A stretch of DNA of 63,067 nucleotides from a virus. Both the position numbers and the translations under genes were made by a program. The stretch lies in the IMG/VR virus record IMGVR_UViG_3300017963_000288, positions 1 to 63,067 of that record; one strand, written 5' to 3'. Within the stretch, counting starts at the first letter, position 1; every line of letters starts with the position of its first letter. Under the pieces are notes generated by a model. That model searched no databases. It saw nothing but the letters and a program-made list of their open reading frames with translations, and was not told the origin of the DNA. Below, piece by piece: positions 31,011 to 40,690 of this stretch.

Positions 31011-31682
31011 ATGCCCACCGCGAGTGCTATCATCCTGTCATACGCTCGGGTGAACAACCTGTCGTCGATCCTCGACTCGTTGCTCATCCTGCCGTTCCTG
31101 GACGATATCGTCGTCTGGCACAATGGCCCTCGCCGATTAACGCTCGCTGACATTGGTGTGGTGGATTCCGCATCACGAGTCGTGCTTGTGAATTGCCAAG
31201 AGAACAAATATACCTGGGGGAGATTCTGTGCCTGCCAGATTGTGAAACATCGGGCTGTCCTGACACAGGATGACGACGTACTCGTTAAGAATTGGCCCGA
31301 TATTTTCGCGGCATGGAAACCGGAATCGGTGGCCGCCGCATTGCGGATCGGCCATTTGCGACAAGATTCGAGGTATCACTGGGGGCAATCACATGAAGTT
31401 CTGTTGGGTTGGGGCTCGGTCTTTGACAGCCGTATGGTGTCGGCTATATTTCAATCATATATAGATCACTACGGGCGTGACCACGTACTGTACCGCAAGG
31501 CGGATCGACTGTTCACAATCCTACACAACCGCCCCCATTCCATATTGAAGGCGAATTTCGTCGAACTGGAAGGCGCGAACGACGTAGCCGTCGCATTGTA
31601 TGCCCGTGACGATCACGAACGGCTTACTCATATTGCAAGGCGTCGTGCGCTGGCGTTATTGGGGATAACGTATGCAGACTGA
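31011..31682 (+). CDS. GT-A glycosyltransferase, tandem paralogue 1
   Basis: 223 residues. Nucleotide-binding SAIILSYARVNNLSSIL, metal site QDDD (86-89), acceptor-side YHWGQSHEVLLGWGSVF, and GANDVAVALYARDDH at the end. Paralogous to the next gene, with which it overlaps by 11 bases; the two likely act on related steps of one glycan. Confidence 0.83.
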   Translation: MPTASAIILSYARVNNLSSILDSLLILPFLDDIVVWHNGPRRLTLADIGVVDSASRVVLVNCQENKYTWGRFCACQIVKHRAVLTQDDDVLVKNWPDIFAAWKPESVAAALRIGHLRQDSRYHWGQSHEVLLGWGSVFDSRMVSAIFQSYIDHYGRDHVLYRKADRLFTILHNRPHSILKANFVELEGANDVAVALYARDDHERLTHIARRRALALLGITYAD

Positions 31683-32328
31683 CCCGAAGGCTTCCGCCGT
31701 CTTGTTGTCGTTTGATCGCTTATGCAATCTGCGTGAGATTGTTGATTCATTGCTCGCACAACCGTTCGTCGGCGAAGTTGTCGTTTGGAATAACAACCCC
31801 AACGAAAACTTGTCATGGCTCATCGCCGACCGCGTGAGCGTATGGTCTGCCGGTTATAACCTGTATACATGGGCACGGTTCGTTGCGGCAATGTATTGTG
31901 CGAAGAATGATTGGATTGTAACGCAAGATGACGACTATGTGCTCGGCAATTGGGAAGACATCTGGCAGTCGCGAGATGCGTCGAGGATCGCCACCGCATT
32001 AGACACAACTCATCGGAACATCCACGACAAACAGAACCGATGGGGTCATCGCCATGAAGTTCTTTTGGGGTGGGGTTCGGTTTTTCATCGGTCGTTAATC
32101 CCGGTCGCCCTACACCCATATATTGCAACCTATGGGATCGACCAACCTTTGTTGCGTAAGGCGGATCGTATTTTTTCTATCATGCTTCGCTGCGAACATG
32201 CAATCATCCCAGCAATGGAACAGCGGCTAGTTGGGTGCGCTGGCAATATGGCATTGTACCGGCGACCGGACCACGCCAACCTAACGCGAATCGCTCGTGA
32301 CAGAGCATTGGATTTGACTGACACATGA
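31672..32328 (+). CDS. GT-A glycosyltransferase, tandem paralogue 2
   Basis: 218 residues, aligned along its length with the previous protein: SAVLLSFDRLCNLREIV, QDDD (85-88), RWGHRHEVLLGWGSVF, GNMALYRRPDH. The gap pattern shows divergence by substitution, so this is an old duplication. Confidence 0.83.
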   Translation: MQTDPKASAVLLSFDRLCNLREIVDSLLAQPFVGEVVVWNNNPNENLSWLIADRVSVWSAGYNLYTWARFVAAMYCAKNDWIVTQDDDYVLGNWEDIWQSRDASRIATALDTTHRNIHDKQNRWGHRHEVLLGWGSVFHRSLIPVALHPYIATYGIDQPLLRKADRIFSIMLRCEHAIIPAMEQRLVGCAGNMALYRRPDHANLTRIARDRALDLTDT

Positions 32329-32339
32329 AGGATCGACCT

Positions 32340-34382
32340 ATGCGATTGCTATTCGATTTTGCCGAGTTGGAGCGAGTTCGCCCTCGCGACATTGCCAAGA
32401 TCACCATGTACGCCCTTATTGCCCAAAACCTGGGTCACGAAGTATTTGTACACGACAACGGCGGCGCACTAGCGAGGATGGATCATACACGATCTATGCC
32501 GACACTTGCCGTCTCGTTGCCCACCAAATCGCTCACGCCGTGGCAGAACCAAGAGCCGGACGTGTACCTATCCACTGATGTAGGGTTGCGGGAGCGTGGA
32601 CTGATTGATCGTTCGTGGCGTAGAGACACACCGACAATTATTCTCGGACTCCGACATCAGACCAAAAAGAATGAGGAACGAATACTCGCCTGTGTGGACC
32701 TGCTCGTCACAGTCAAACATTCATTAGATCACCCACGTATATTGAGCGTCAAACATTGCGTGAGTCAGCGGGTATTGGAAACGCTAGTTGAAGACGGACT
32801 ATTCGAGGCTTATATGACGGATGACCTCGACGCGATACGTAAAGCATACCCCGCCGAGGGTGAGCGGCGGCTCGCGGGATTCATCGGCTATGACGATTAC
32901 AACCGTCGTGAGCGCATAGCCAGATTGCCACCATGGGTCGATTGTCGGTGGTTCAAAGATGACAGTGTGGCTGGCGGGTATCTTCCTACCCGTGATTATC
33001 TACGATGGTTGGCGGGGTGTAAGGCAGCCGTGGATATGCCGGGACAGCACCCAAAAACCTACCGTTTTACAGAAGCGGTGATGCTTGGCGTGCCCGTAAT
33101 TTGCGTTCCAGGAGTACAGGCATGTACGGTCCCGGTCACAATTGCCAACGCAATCACCTTGCGATTTTGGGCCGATCTGAATCGCCTCGACCGGCTAATG
33201 GGCAATTGTGAGACAATCCGGACTTGTGCGGATTACGCCTACCGTGAGGCGTGGTCGTTGAGAGCCCAAACGAGACTGATGCTAGAGTGGATTTGTCATA
33301 CCGGGACGCGAACCCCGCCCCCGCGTACCGTTCGTGGTGCAAACCTCAAAGCAGATGACTTGGACGCGGAACTCGGGCCATGTAGCGTGGACTATTCACC
33401 CGTCATGGAACCGACTGTGCGCATATCGCACGAGGCGAGATTCAAGGTGCTCGCAATCATCGACGAATACGGGTGGGCTTATCACAATCGGGCGATTGCG
33501 TTGAAGAAATACGCCCCAAAAGATTGGCTATTCACGATCCAGCCATGGCGCGACGTGCGATGGACAAAAGTTACTCGCGCATACGACTTGATTTACCTAC
33601 TCGACTATGCCCAAACTGAGACGGCACGACATCACATCACGGAGCATCATAGCAAGGTGCCTTTGGTTGTTTCCTACAACGCCGATATTCATCGCCGCCA
33701 AGATTGGTGGCCTCGCGTGTGCCATTGGGCGGATTGGGTAGTATGTGTGAATCGGCAACGATGGCTTCACCGTGGCGGCTGCAACAACTGTTGTGCGATC
33801 AGTAATGGAGTGGACCTCACGACATTTCAGCCCATGGTGCCGATAAACGAAAGGCCACACCGCATATTGTGGTGTGGCTCGATTCACGCAAGCGGTGACA
33901 AGGGACACACGGACATCCTACCCACACTAGAACGTACCGCGAACGCGGCTGGATTTATGACGGACTTTCGTTTGATCGGCAACGAGGGCGTGAAGCGTTT
34001 TTCACCAGCCGAACAAGCGGCATGGTACAATACGGGCTCGTATATCTTATGTGCGAGTGCGAGCGAGGGAACGGCAAACACGATCACGGAAGGCGTCGCA
34101 TGTGGGTGCATTGCGGTCAGTACGCCTGTTGGTAATATCGTCGAGTGGGGAAAGAGTCGCACCGATTGCGTAATCGTTCCACGCTCACCGGGCAAGTTAC
34201 AATGGGGGCTTGGTATCGCACGCGCACAACGCGATGACATGGGGCGTCGCAGCCTACACGCGATTCAACGCTGGAATTGGGAGGATAGGTCGCAGTATTA
34301 CTACGCCGTATTCAAAAAACTGATGAAAGGTGAGCCAGTTCGTCCCTTTGTATACTCCGATTGCCAACCGGGGGACATCTAA
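32340..34382 (+). CDS. two-domain glycosyltransferase (GT-B/GT-B)
   Basis: 680 residues, twice the normal length. The N-terminal half (1-350) is GT-B-like with FIGYDDYNRR and YLRWLAGCKAAVDMPGQHP, and resembles the protein at 47013-48008. The C-terminal half is GT4-like with ISNGVDLTTF, GNEGVKRFSPAEQ and the E-x7-E donor motif SEGTANTITEGVACGC. The linker near 355-385 is Pro/Arg-rich. A start at 32340 has AAGGA six bases upstream; one at 32325 overlaps the previous stop (ATGA) but lacks it. Possibly a bifunctional enzyme that adds two sugars in turn. Confidence 0.83.
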   Translation: MRLLFDFAELERVRPRDIAKITMYALIAQNLGHEVFVHDNGGALARMDHTRSMPTLAVSLPTKSLTPWQNQEPDVYLSTDVGLRERGLIDRSWRRDTPTIILGLRHQTKKNEERILACVDLLVTVKHSLDHPRILSVKHCVSQRVLETLVEDGLFEAYMTDDLDAIRKAYPAEGERRLAGFIGYDDYNRRERIARLPPWVDCRWFKDDSVAGGYLPTRDYLRWLAGCKAAVDMPGQHPKTYRFTEAVMLGVPVICVPGVQACTVPVTIANAITLRFWADLNRLDRLMGNCETIRTCADYAYREAWSLRAQTRLMLEWICHTGTRTPPPRTVRGANLKADDLDAELGPCSVDYSPVMEPTVRISHEARFKVLAIIDEYGWAYHNRAIALKKYAPKDWLFTIQPWRDVRWTKVTRAYDLIYLLDYAQTETARHHITEHHSKVPLVVSYNADIHRRQDWWPRVCHWADWVVCVNRQRWLHRGGCNNCCAISNGVDLTTFQPMVPINERPHRILWCGSIHASGDKGHTDILPTLERTANAAGFMTDFRLIGNEGVKRFSPAEQAAWYNTGSYILCASASEGTANTITEGVACGCIAVSTPVGNIVEWGKSRTDCVIVPRSPGKLQWGLGIARAQRDDMGRRSLHAIQRWNWEDRSQYYYAVFKKLMKGEPVRPFVYSDCQPGDI

Positions 34383-34993
34383 TGACTCATGCCCTTTATA
34401 TTTGGATACCCCGAAACGGCGGCACATCAATTCACACGCGAATGTCCGAAGCATCCTTTGTCCGGCTCAAGCCGTTCGGCCGCGAATACCATTACGACAA
34501 ATGTCATTTTACAATGATAGGCCACCACACATTGGAGGACGCATTGGCTGCTGGCATACTGAAACAGCAACGAGTTGTAATCGCAACAATACGCAACCCG
34601 TGGAGCCGCATGGTGTCCCTGTATCGGTATTGGCGAGGTCGTCTCGGAGGTCGACTGACATTCAAGGACTTCGTTAACCTTGCAATTGATGACCCACAAG
34701 GCACAACGCCGATCAAAGGCGTCGTGAGCGTTGGTCACGCATCTCCGCAATATGATTGGATAACGATAAACGGCGAAATTCCACGCAACCTATCGTTGAT
34801 CCGCTTTGAAATGATACAGGCAGGTTGGCACACGGTGTCGGAAGCTATCGGGATCACCTGGAAGGGGCTTAGTCGTCAAAACGCTTCTGGGGAACCAGAG
34901 GACTATCGCGTTTATTATGACGACGCAACCCTTGCTGCAATTGCGCAGCGTTATGATCGCGACATCACAATTGGAGGTTATACCTTTGAATGA
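34382..34993 (+). CDS. sulfotransferase (PAPS-dependent type)
   Basis: 203 residues. 5'-phosphosulfate loop PRNGGTS (10-16), 3'-phosphate site RNPWSRMVSLYRY (71-83), and RFEMI in the late part. This is the small carbohydrate sulfotransferase pattern. It would move sulfate from PAPS to a hydroxyl of the glycan built here. Starts in TAATG after the two-domain GT and ends overlapping a membrane protein gene. Confidence 0.85.
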   Translation: MTHALYIWIPRNGGTSIHTRMSEASFVRLKPFGREYHYDKCHFTMIGHHTLEDALAAGILKQQRVVIATIRNPWSRMVSLYRYWRGRLGGRLTFKDFVNLAIDDPQGTTPIKGVVSVGHASPQYDWITINGEIPRNLSLIRFEMIQAGWHTVSEAIGITWKGLSRQNASGEPEDYRVYYDDATLAAIAQRYDRDITIGGYTFE

Positions 34994-35342
34994 CAGGTCA
35001 TTGTTCTATCGTGCCGCCGCCGCCGCTTGTCGTGAGACGGGACGACCAACCGCTGCGGACGAACTTGCGGCGATGGCAGCTCATGCAGAATCGCCATCAC
35101 AAATGGCCCCAACAGAAGTTACGTTTGACCGCAGCTCTGGAGAATTGACGTTCTCTATATCCTGCCCTGATTGTGGCGAGGATTTTGTCGGTGCTATCAT
35201 TCTTCCCGTTCATGAGTGGCAATCGTTAATCGGCCACCCGCTTTGCACATTTTGGTACAATCATGGGCCAAAGATTTTACTCACCCTCATTCCTTGGTTT
35301 CTCTTACTCATTATGGTGATAATATGTCGACTCCTTCCTTGA
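34986..35342 (+). CDS. tail-anchored small membrane protein
   Basis: 118 residues from a TTG start fixed by GGAGG seven bases upstream and an 8-base overlap with the sulfotransferase end. N-terminal helical part, a Cys pair CPDCGEDFVG that could hold zinc, then one C-terminal membrane span (LLTLIPWFLLLIMVIICRLL). A cytoplasmic domain with a single tail anchor could place glycan enzymes at the membrane. Confidence 0.6.
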   Translation: MNDRSLFYRAAAAACRETGRPTAADELAAMAAHAESPSQMAPTEVTFDRSSGELTFSISCPDCGEDFVGAIILPVHEWQSLIGHPLCTFWYNHGPKILLTLIPWFLLLIMVIICRLLP

Positions 35343-36028
35343 AAGCCACCGATGCAGCTTGGCAACGAGAATATGATCGCCTAATGCGTGACCCATATCT
35401 CGCCAGAAAATACGACCGTGAGCGGCGGCTGCGGGAACATTTGCATTATCTCCAGCGATATGCAAAGGAAGTATTCGCCAAACCGCTCCCCAGTACACGC
35501 ATTGTCGATGTGGGGTGTGGTGCTGGGGAAACGCTTGAATGGGCTCGCGTTTTTGGATGGAACGCCGTTGGTGTCGAGGCTCCGAGTGGCGAGGGTGGCA
35601 TGGGCGAGGGTTATTGGCGGCTATCACAACTATTGCATGAGCGACAAAAACTAACCGTGCTCTATTGTGGCTGGAGAAATTACATCAAAAAGGAGTGCCA
35701 CGCGGCCGCCTTCTTCAACTTCCGTGGGTCGTGGGCACAGAGCTACGCGGACTTTCTCGACGGCCCACCACACCACGTCCACCACGATTGCCACCGTCAA
35801 GCGTGGCGATGGGGTGTTGAACTACAAGAGGCATGGCGGTTGGCGTTTGATTACATGGCATCCGTGCTGGTTCCTGGTGGGCATATCTTGATTGCCGCAA
35901 ACGACACCGGGGGTTCCACTTGTCGGGCACGATATAATAAAGAAATGCAAACCTCCGCCACCGCCGCAGGGCTGAAACTGGTGCGGGAGGAAAACAAAGG
36001 GCTATTGTTGAAATGGGTAAAGCCTTGA
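35324..36028 (+). CDS. class I SAM-dependent methyltransferase
   Basis: 234 residues. SAM motif I VDVGCGAGETLEW (about 58-70), an acidic GVEAPSG after strand 2, and a late VLVPGGHILIAAND. Target unknown; likely methylates a sugar of this island's glycan or a small precursor. Overlaps the previous gene by 19 bases. Confidence 0.83.
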   Translation: MSTPSLKATDAAWQREYDRLMRDPYLARKYDRERRLREHLHYLQRYAKEVFAKPLPSTRIVDVGCGAGETLEWARVFGWNAVGVEAPSGEGGMGEGYWRLSQLLHERQKLTVLYCGWRNYIKKECHAAAFFNFRGSWAQSYADFLDGPPHHVHHDCHRQAWRWGVELQEAWRLAFDYMASVLVPGGHILIAANDTGGSTCRARYNKEMQTSATAAGLKLVREENKGLLLKWVKP

Positions 36029-36056
36029 AATCATGGTTGTACGACGGAGATTGACG

Positions 36057-36638
36057 ATGGGTAAGCGATCTGAACCAGGACTTGTTGCCAATGGGCGCGG
36101 GATTTTTGTTCACAATCCACGGGCGGCCGGATCATCGCTTGCCGCCGCTCTCGGCTGTTGGGATTCGCACGACACCGCGTGGGAACTCCGCAAGCGATAT
36201 GGCTTTTCACGATGGTCTAAGGCGTTCACGTTCGGCATCGTCCGTCATCCGTGGATTCGTGCCGTTTCCTGGTTTGTCTGGAATCACGGTTGCGCGTCGC
36301 CTCGTGACTTTCGCGAGTGGGTGGCCACAGGATGTCCGGAGTCATGGAACCACTTCAATTGGACGGGGCGGCCGATCAATCCATTGTGTCAGGTTCAACA
36401 CTTCGCCGCCGAGGGGGGCATCATCGTCGATCACATTGCTCGGTTCGAGTCATTAGATGATGAAATTGAAACGATCTGCGGCGTATTAGACATCCCATTG
36501 GTCACGCTGCCCCACATCGGTGCGGCGACATCGACTGTTTGGCAAGAGTTCTACGATGACCGGAGTCGCGATGCAATTGCCAGATTGGACCGTTGGGCGA
36601 TCAAGAAGTTTGGCTACGAGTTCGAGGAACCAAGGTGA
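36057..36638 (+). CDS. sulfotransferase, second copy
   Basis: 193 residues. 5' loop NPRAAGSS (20-27), 3' site RHPWIRAVSWF (63-73), and RFESLDDEIETIC. GGAG seven bases before the ATG at 36057. Only distantly similar to the first sulfotransferase, so the two probably differ in position of transfer. Confidence 0.83.
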   Translation: MGKRSEPGLVANGRGIFVHNPRAAGSSLAAALGCWDSHDTAWELRKRYGFSRWSKAFTFGIVRHPWIRAVSWFVWNHGCASPRDFREWVATGCPESWNHFNWTGRPINPLCQVQHFAAEGGIIVDHIARFESLDDEIETICGVLDIPLVTLPHIGAATSTVWQEFYDDRSRDAIARLDRWAIKKFGYEFEEPR

Positions 36639-37390
36639 TGAAAGTATCTGTCTTGATGCCAGTATACAATCACACCGCATATCTGCGGCGAGCAATTGAG
36701 TCGATTGCGAATCAAACCTACGAGAATGTCGAACTTCTTATATGGGACGATGGCTCGACTGAGGATGTATATGGGGTAGTTCGTTCCTGTAAATCCGCCC
36801 CAATTGGTTATTGGCGCAGTAATGAGAACTTAGGATTGACGGTCTGTCTCAATAAACTGCTTGACCGTGCGACGGGTGACTTTTTTGCTCGCCAGGATTC
36901 CGATGACTGGAGCGACCCGTCGCGCATTGCAGAACAAGTTAAGTTATGGCAACCTGGAGTCGGGCTAGTTACGACTTATGCTTGGGCGGTTGATTCTCAT
37001 AACCGAAGAATGGCGAACACCTACCTTGATGACATCGCACAACCGAAACACCTGAATGACCTCCACCGGCATAACGTACTTGTGGACGCCACGGCACTTA
37101 TACCCCGTGATGTGTTTGCGAGGATCGGATATTACGACGAACGGTTATACATCGGCCAATCCTACAATTATCACATGAGGATCGCGAGGGCCGGTTATAC
37201 TATTCGCGTTGTCCCTCACGCTTTGTATTGCGTCCGTAAACACCCACTTCAAGTGCGCCACCGCAAGCGCGGCCAATTGACGCTGGACGGTGAACGGTGT
37301 AACGCTGCGTGCCGTAAATGGGCGAAAATGAATACGATCATTACGTTACCTCTACACCGACAATACCGTGCGTCTGAAAGGACCAACTGA
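36638..37390 (+). CDS. family 2 glycosyltransferase (GT2)
   Basis: 250 residues. Classic GT2: VSVLMPVYNHTAYLRRAI, WDDGSTED, then RQDSDDWS (DxDD at 87-90), and an end with YNYHMRIAR. Starts by TGATG after the sulfotransferase. Cytosolic or membrane-associated enzyme adding a sugar to a growing chain. Confidence 0.9.
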   Translation: MKVSVLMPVYNHTAYLRRAIESIANQTYENVELLIWDDGSTEDVYGVVRSCKSAPIGYWRSNENLGLTVCLNKLLDRATGDFFARQDSDDWSDPSRIAEQVKLWQPGVGLVTTYAWAVDSHNRRMANTYLDDIAQPKHLNDLHRHNVLVDATALIPRDVFARIGYYDERLYIGQSYNYHMRIARAGYTIRVVPHALYCVRKHPLQVRHRKRGQLTLDGERCNAACRKWAKMNTIITLPLHRQYRASERTN

Positions 37391-38220
37391 TGCTTACACT
37401 GATTGCGAGGTATTGGAATGAGGTCGATTGGTTGGAAGCCAGTTTACGGCAGGTCGAACTATGGAATGCGGACAAGATTTTTCTTTGTGAGGGGTGTTGG
37501 GATGCGTCCAAACCATGCCACTCGACCGACGACACACTATGGCGTCTATACGAATGGGCGGAGCACTACGAACGCCAACGGCGAGATTCATGGGGTGTTG
37601 CCATCGTCAACGTCTGCCGTGACTTCTCCAACCCGCGCCACAATCAAGCGGCCACATCCCAGTGGTGTATGGACGCAGCCCAATGTCGGCCCGGCGACTG
37701 GATCGTTATCGTGGACGCAGATTTATTCCTGCCGGAAAGCGCAATCAGAATGATGCGCCACGACATCGCAAACAACCCACCATGGGCACGGTACGAAATC
37801 TCAATTCACCATTTCTGCACACCCTCCCTGGAACGGGCACAACTTGGCGTCAATCGCCAGCCACTCGTCCCATACAAGGTTCTGCCGGGAGCGACGTGGA
37901 TTCCGACCAACCATCTGGCGTTGGACGGCAACCAATACGAATTGATACCAGATCGCGTTCCAACGCGACGGCTCCTTGACTGCTGCGCGAATGGTCTTTG
38001 CGCATGCCACTACGAGATGCAACATGATGCGAGCCGCCTGACATCGCGATATAGTATCGGCGACCGCAAAACTCCAGACGAGGCGGGACGGTTGGCTTCT
38101 ATGACTCCTTTTTCATGTACCCACCCAAAATACGTCATAAACGCCACCACGCCACTCGATCACCACCTAGCGAAGGATGTCACCAATGGGCGAACATCGC
38201 CATGCGAAGATTGTTCGTGA
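37390..38220 (+). CDS. glycosyltransferase-like protein (D-A-D motif)
   Basis: 276 residues. GT-A layout with IARYWNEVDWLEA and metal motif VDADLF (109-111); a histidine-rich region IHHFC and YEMQHD follows. Starts in TGATG. Distant from the other GT-A enzymes here. Confidence 0.78.
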   Translation: MLTLIARYWNEVDWLEASLRQVELWNADKIFLCEGCWDASKPCHSTDDTLWRLYEWAEHYERQRRDSWGVAIVNVCRDFSNPRHNQAATSQWCMDAAQCRPGDWIVIVDADLFLPESAIRMMRHDIANNPPWARYEISIHHFCTPSLERAQLGVNRQPLVPYKVLPGATWIPTNHLALDGNQYELIPDRVPTRRLLDCCANGLCACHYEMQHDASRLTSRYSIGDRKTPDEAGRLASMTPFSCTHPKYVINATTPLDHHLAKDVTNGRTSPCEDCS

Positions 38221-38773
38221 GTTACTGCGTAACCGTCTTGAACGCGGGCGATGCGCCGAAATCGGTGTCTGGTCGGGCCGGACGGCAGACATCCTACTCG
38301 GCAGCCTTCAATCGTTGAAGACATATTACGCAATCGACCCTTATCTCGCATATCCCGATTACTTATCACAGGCACACGATAATCTCGGCGAGTGCCCACA
38401 AGCGTACTTGAATGATATGTATCGCCGAACGTGGTCACGGCTGACTCGCAAATATGGCAAGCGACTTATTTTTCTAAGGCACGAAACGTCTGTCGTGTCT
38501 GGGGCTACCATGATCCCGCGAGAATCGCTAGACCTTGTGTTTATAGACGGCAATCATTCACCGCCTTACGTCGAGTTTGATGTCACCGCCGCCGAGTTAT
38601 GGGTGCGGCAAGGCGGTATAATATGTGGACATGATTGGGGTCGCGTTCATCGCACGGTTCGTTTGGCACTCAAACAATTGGGTTATTCTGACATCGACGA
38701 TCACAAGCACAATACGTGGTGGGTCGAAAAGGTGAGGTCAGCTTCATGCCACGCAACAAGCAATCAATCGTAG
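38186..38773 (+). CDS. class I methyltransferase (Methyltransf_24-like)
   Basis: 195 residues. EIGVWSGRTADILL is motif I, VFIDGNHSPPYVEFDV holds the metal-binding Asp and His typical of catechol-type methyltransferases, and GGIICGHDWG closes it. Such enzymes methylate sugar hydroxyls in the cytoplasm. The ATG at 38186 has AAGGA nine bases upstream, inside the previous coding region. Confidence 0.8.
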   Translation: MGEHRHAKIVRELLRNRLERGRCAEIGVWSGRTADILLGSLQSLKTYYAIDPYLAYPDYLSQAHDNLGECPQAYLNDMYRRTWSRLTRKYGKRLIFLRHETSVVSGATMIPRESLDLVFIDGNHSPPYVEFDVTAAELWVRQGGIICGHDWGRVHRTVRLALKQLGYSDIDDHKHNTWWVEKVRSASCHATSNQS

Positions 38774-39477
38774 AACGGGTAACGCAAGGGTTCGGCGACG
38801 TTATCGGTGAGTTTGAATCCCGCGTGTTGCCTATCCCATTTCTACCAAGGGGTATCTTGACGTCCGAGGCGTTTGCCGTCTGTGCTGCCGCTCGGTTGTT
38901 GGGGGTGTCGGCGATAATTGAAACAGGTGTCTACGAGGGGCGATCCTCGTTATTCTGGCGGCGATGGTTCAATCCGGCGTGGAGTATCGACAACTCATGG
39001 CGGGCAGATTGCACGGAGCGCATCAAGAATACACATATCACAATGATAGACGGTTATGCCGAACACGAACTTGTGCCCTTGGTTGCGTCGGTCGGCAACG
39101 TGTGTGTGTTTATTGACGGCCCAAAAGGTCAATCGGCGATTGATCTTGCCCAGCGTTGTCTTTCACACCGAAATGTGGCGTTTGTCGCAATCCACGATAT
39201 GCACCGTGACGAAGTGACCGGCGATACTCTAAATGAGGCTCGCCTCGCTCTTGCGGCGACACCACTTTGGCCCACGTGGTTTACGGATAACCAACAATTC
39301 GTAGATCACTTTGCGTACCTGGACTACGACTATATCGGCAGACTGGATGAACATCAAAACCTACGTTGGTTCCCCGGTTGCTACCGCAATGCCGATGGTT
39401 TGCGAGTCCGGCATCTCGGCAGTTATGGGCCGACAGTTGGTTTTTTGTTTCATGACGAATGGGGAACAGACGAATGA
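38746..39477 (+). CDS. methyltransferase-fold protein (CmcI-like)
   Basis: 243 residues. AIIETGVYEGRSSLFW and VCVFIDGPKGQSAID are motif I and the metal-site strand; FVAIHDMHRDE supplies the His. It is paralogous to the protein at 46141-46833 (both carry IDGPKG or LDGPKG and IHD). GAGG eight bases before the ATG. Confidence 0.73.
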   Translation: MPRNKQSIVERVTQGFGDVIGEFESRVLPIPFLPRGILTSEAFAVCAAARLLGVSAIIETGVYEGRSSLFWRRWFNPAWSIDNSWRADCTERIKNTHITMIDGYAEHELVPLVASVGNVCVFIDGPKGQSAIDLAQRCLSHRNVAFVAIHDMHRDEVTGDTLNEARLALAATPLWPTWFTDNQQFVDHFAYLDYDYIGRLDEHQNLRWFPGCYRNADGLRVRHLGSYGPTVGFLFHDEWGTDE

Positions 39478-40676
39478 CTGCGCGAACGGCCAGTATCCTG
39501 AAAGACAACCTGGACCTACTGATGATTTCACAGGGCGAACGTGCGTGGCCACTTGGTTGTGTTGATATAGTCAATTACGCTCGCTGCCTCGGATGGAACG
39601 CACTCGCCGTAAGGATTGAAACTGCGGCGAGCCTATGGCTCCTACAAATATCACCGCCTCGGATAATCGGCTTGAGTCTCGACACGTCGCAAGCGGGCGC
39701 TGCGGAGGATATCGTCAGGGAGATTCGCCAATTATGGCCCGGCGCAAAACTTGTTTTCGGTGGTCGCCACATTCAACGAGAAACGCTGGACGAGCCGCTG
39801 ATGCAACTGGCCGACCATCTCGTCGTCGGCGCTGGTGAATATCCGATCCTCGACCTTTTGATGGGTGAATCCGACGAACGGTGCTTGTATGGCAAACCAT
39901 TCGAGATGGCAGATTACGCGACCTTACCCATGCCGTCTGAAAGACAACATAAAGACGCCTTGGGTGGAACGGCACATGTCATGTTCAGCCGAGGATGTCC
40001 CTTTCGCTGTTTCTTCTGTGAAGATAGTCGCCATTCTGTCGTGCGTAAACACCCATCTGTTGCCGTTGACTACATCCGCCAAGTTGTCGGGTGGTCAAAA
40101 TCACGAAGGGTATTCGTTTATGATGACGTACTCACAGCCGACAAGCCATGGCTTCATTCGTTCGCGGATCGAATGTCTACGTTTTCGGATGGTATTGAAC
40201 TTGAAGTATTCGCGCACGCGGCCACACTAACCGAGGAAAAACTTTCCTGGTTGCGGCAGGCTGGCGTAGTGCGGGTGAATGTCGGCGCGGAGTCCGGCGA
40301 CGATCATGTGTTGGCGACGAACCGCAAAGGCGTTACTGTAGCCAAATTGCGAGAAATCCACAGGCTGTTTAGTGGTGGCGGATCACCACAACTGCATTGC
40401 ACATGGTTGCTTGGGTTAGCTGGAGACACGAGGGATAGCATGCGGGCAACAATTTCGTTGGCGAATGAAATTGGGACAGACGATAATCCATGGTTCGGGT
40501 TTGCTGTTCCATACCCCGGCACGGAGTTTTATCGCAGCGCCGCTGATTATGGTATGATCCGCACAGATGTTCCTTATCACCGCTGGACGAACGAGGAGCC
40601 GGTGTTTATTCCGCACGGACTCGTGGAGCGCGACTTGCGAGAAGCGATGTCACTCGCTAGGTCATCTGTATTCTAA
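39474..40676 (+). CDS. radical SAM enzyme with B12-binding-like N-terminus
   Basis: 400 residues. N-terminal 1-140 is a Rossmann-like part in the place of a cobalamin domain but lacks the D-x-H-x-x-G ligand. The cluster motif is C175-x3-C179-x2-C182 (SRGCPFRCFFCED), then YDDVLTADKPW, GAESG and PYPGTEFY. Family members install methyl groups at unreactive carbons, oxidise sugars, or thiomethylate. Starts ATGA in the previous gene. The inert carbon chemistry in a phage glycan island is unusual. Confidence 0.9.
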   Translation: MTARTASILKDNLDLLMISQGERAWPLGCVDIVNYARCLGWNALAVRIETAASLWLLQISPPRIIGLSLDTSQAGAAEDIVREIRQLWPGAKLVFGGRHIQRETLDEPLMQLADHLVVGAGEYPILDLLMGESDERCLYGKPFEMADYATLPMPSERQHKDALGGTAHVMFSRGCPFRCFFCEDSRHSVVRKHPSVAVDYIRQVVGWSKSRRVFVYDDVLTADKPWLHSFADRMSTFSDGIELEVFAHAATLTEEKLSWLRQAGVVRVNVGAESGDDHVLATNRKGVTVAKLREIHRLFSGGGSPQLHCTWLLGLAGDTRDSMRATISLANEIGTDDNPWFGFAVPYPGTEFYRSAADYGMIRTDVPYHRWTNEEPVFIPHGLVERDLREAMSLARSSVF

Positions 40677-40690
40677 ACAGGGATGGCAAT

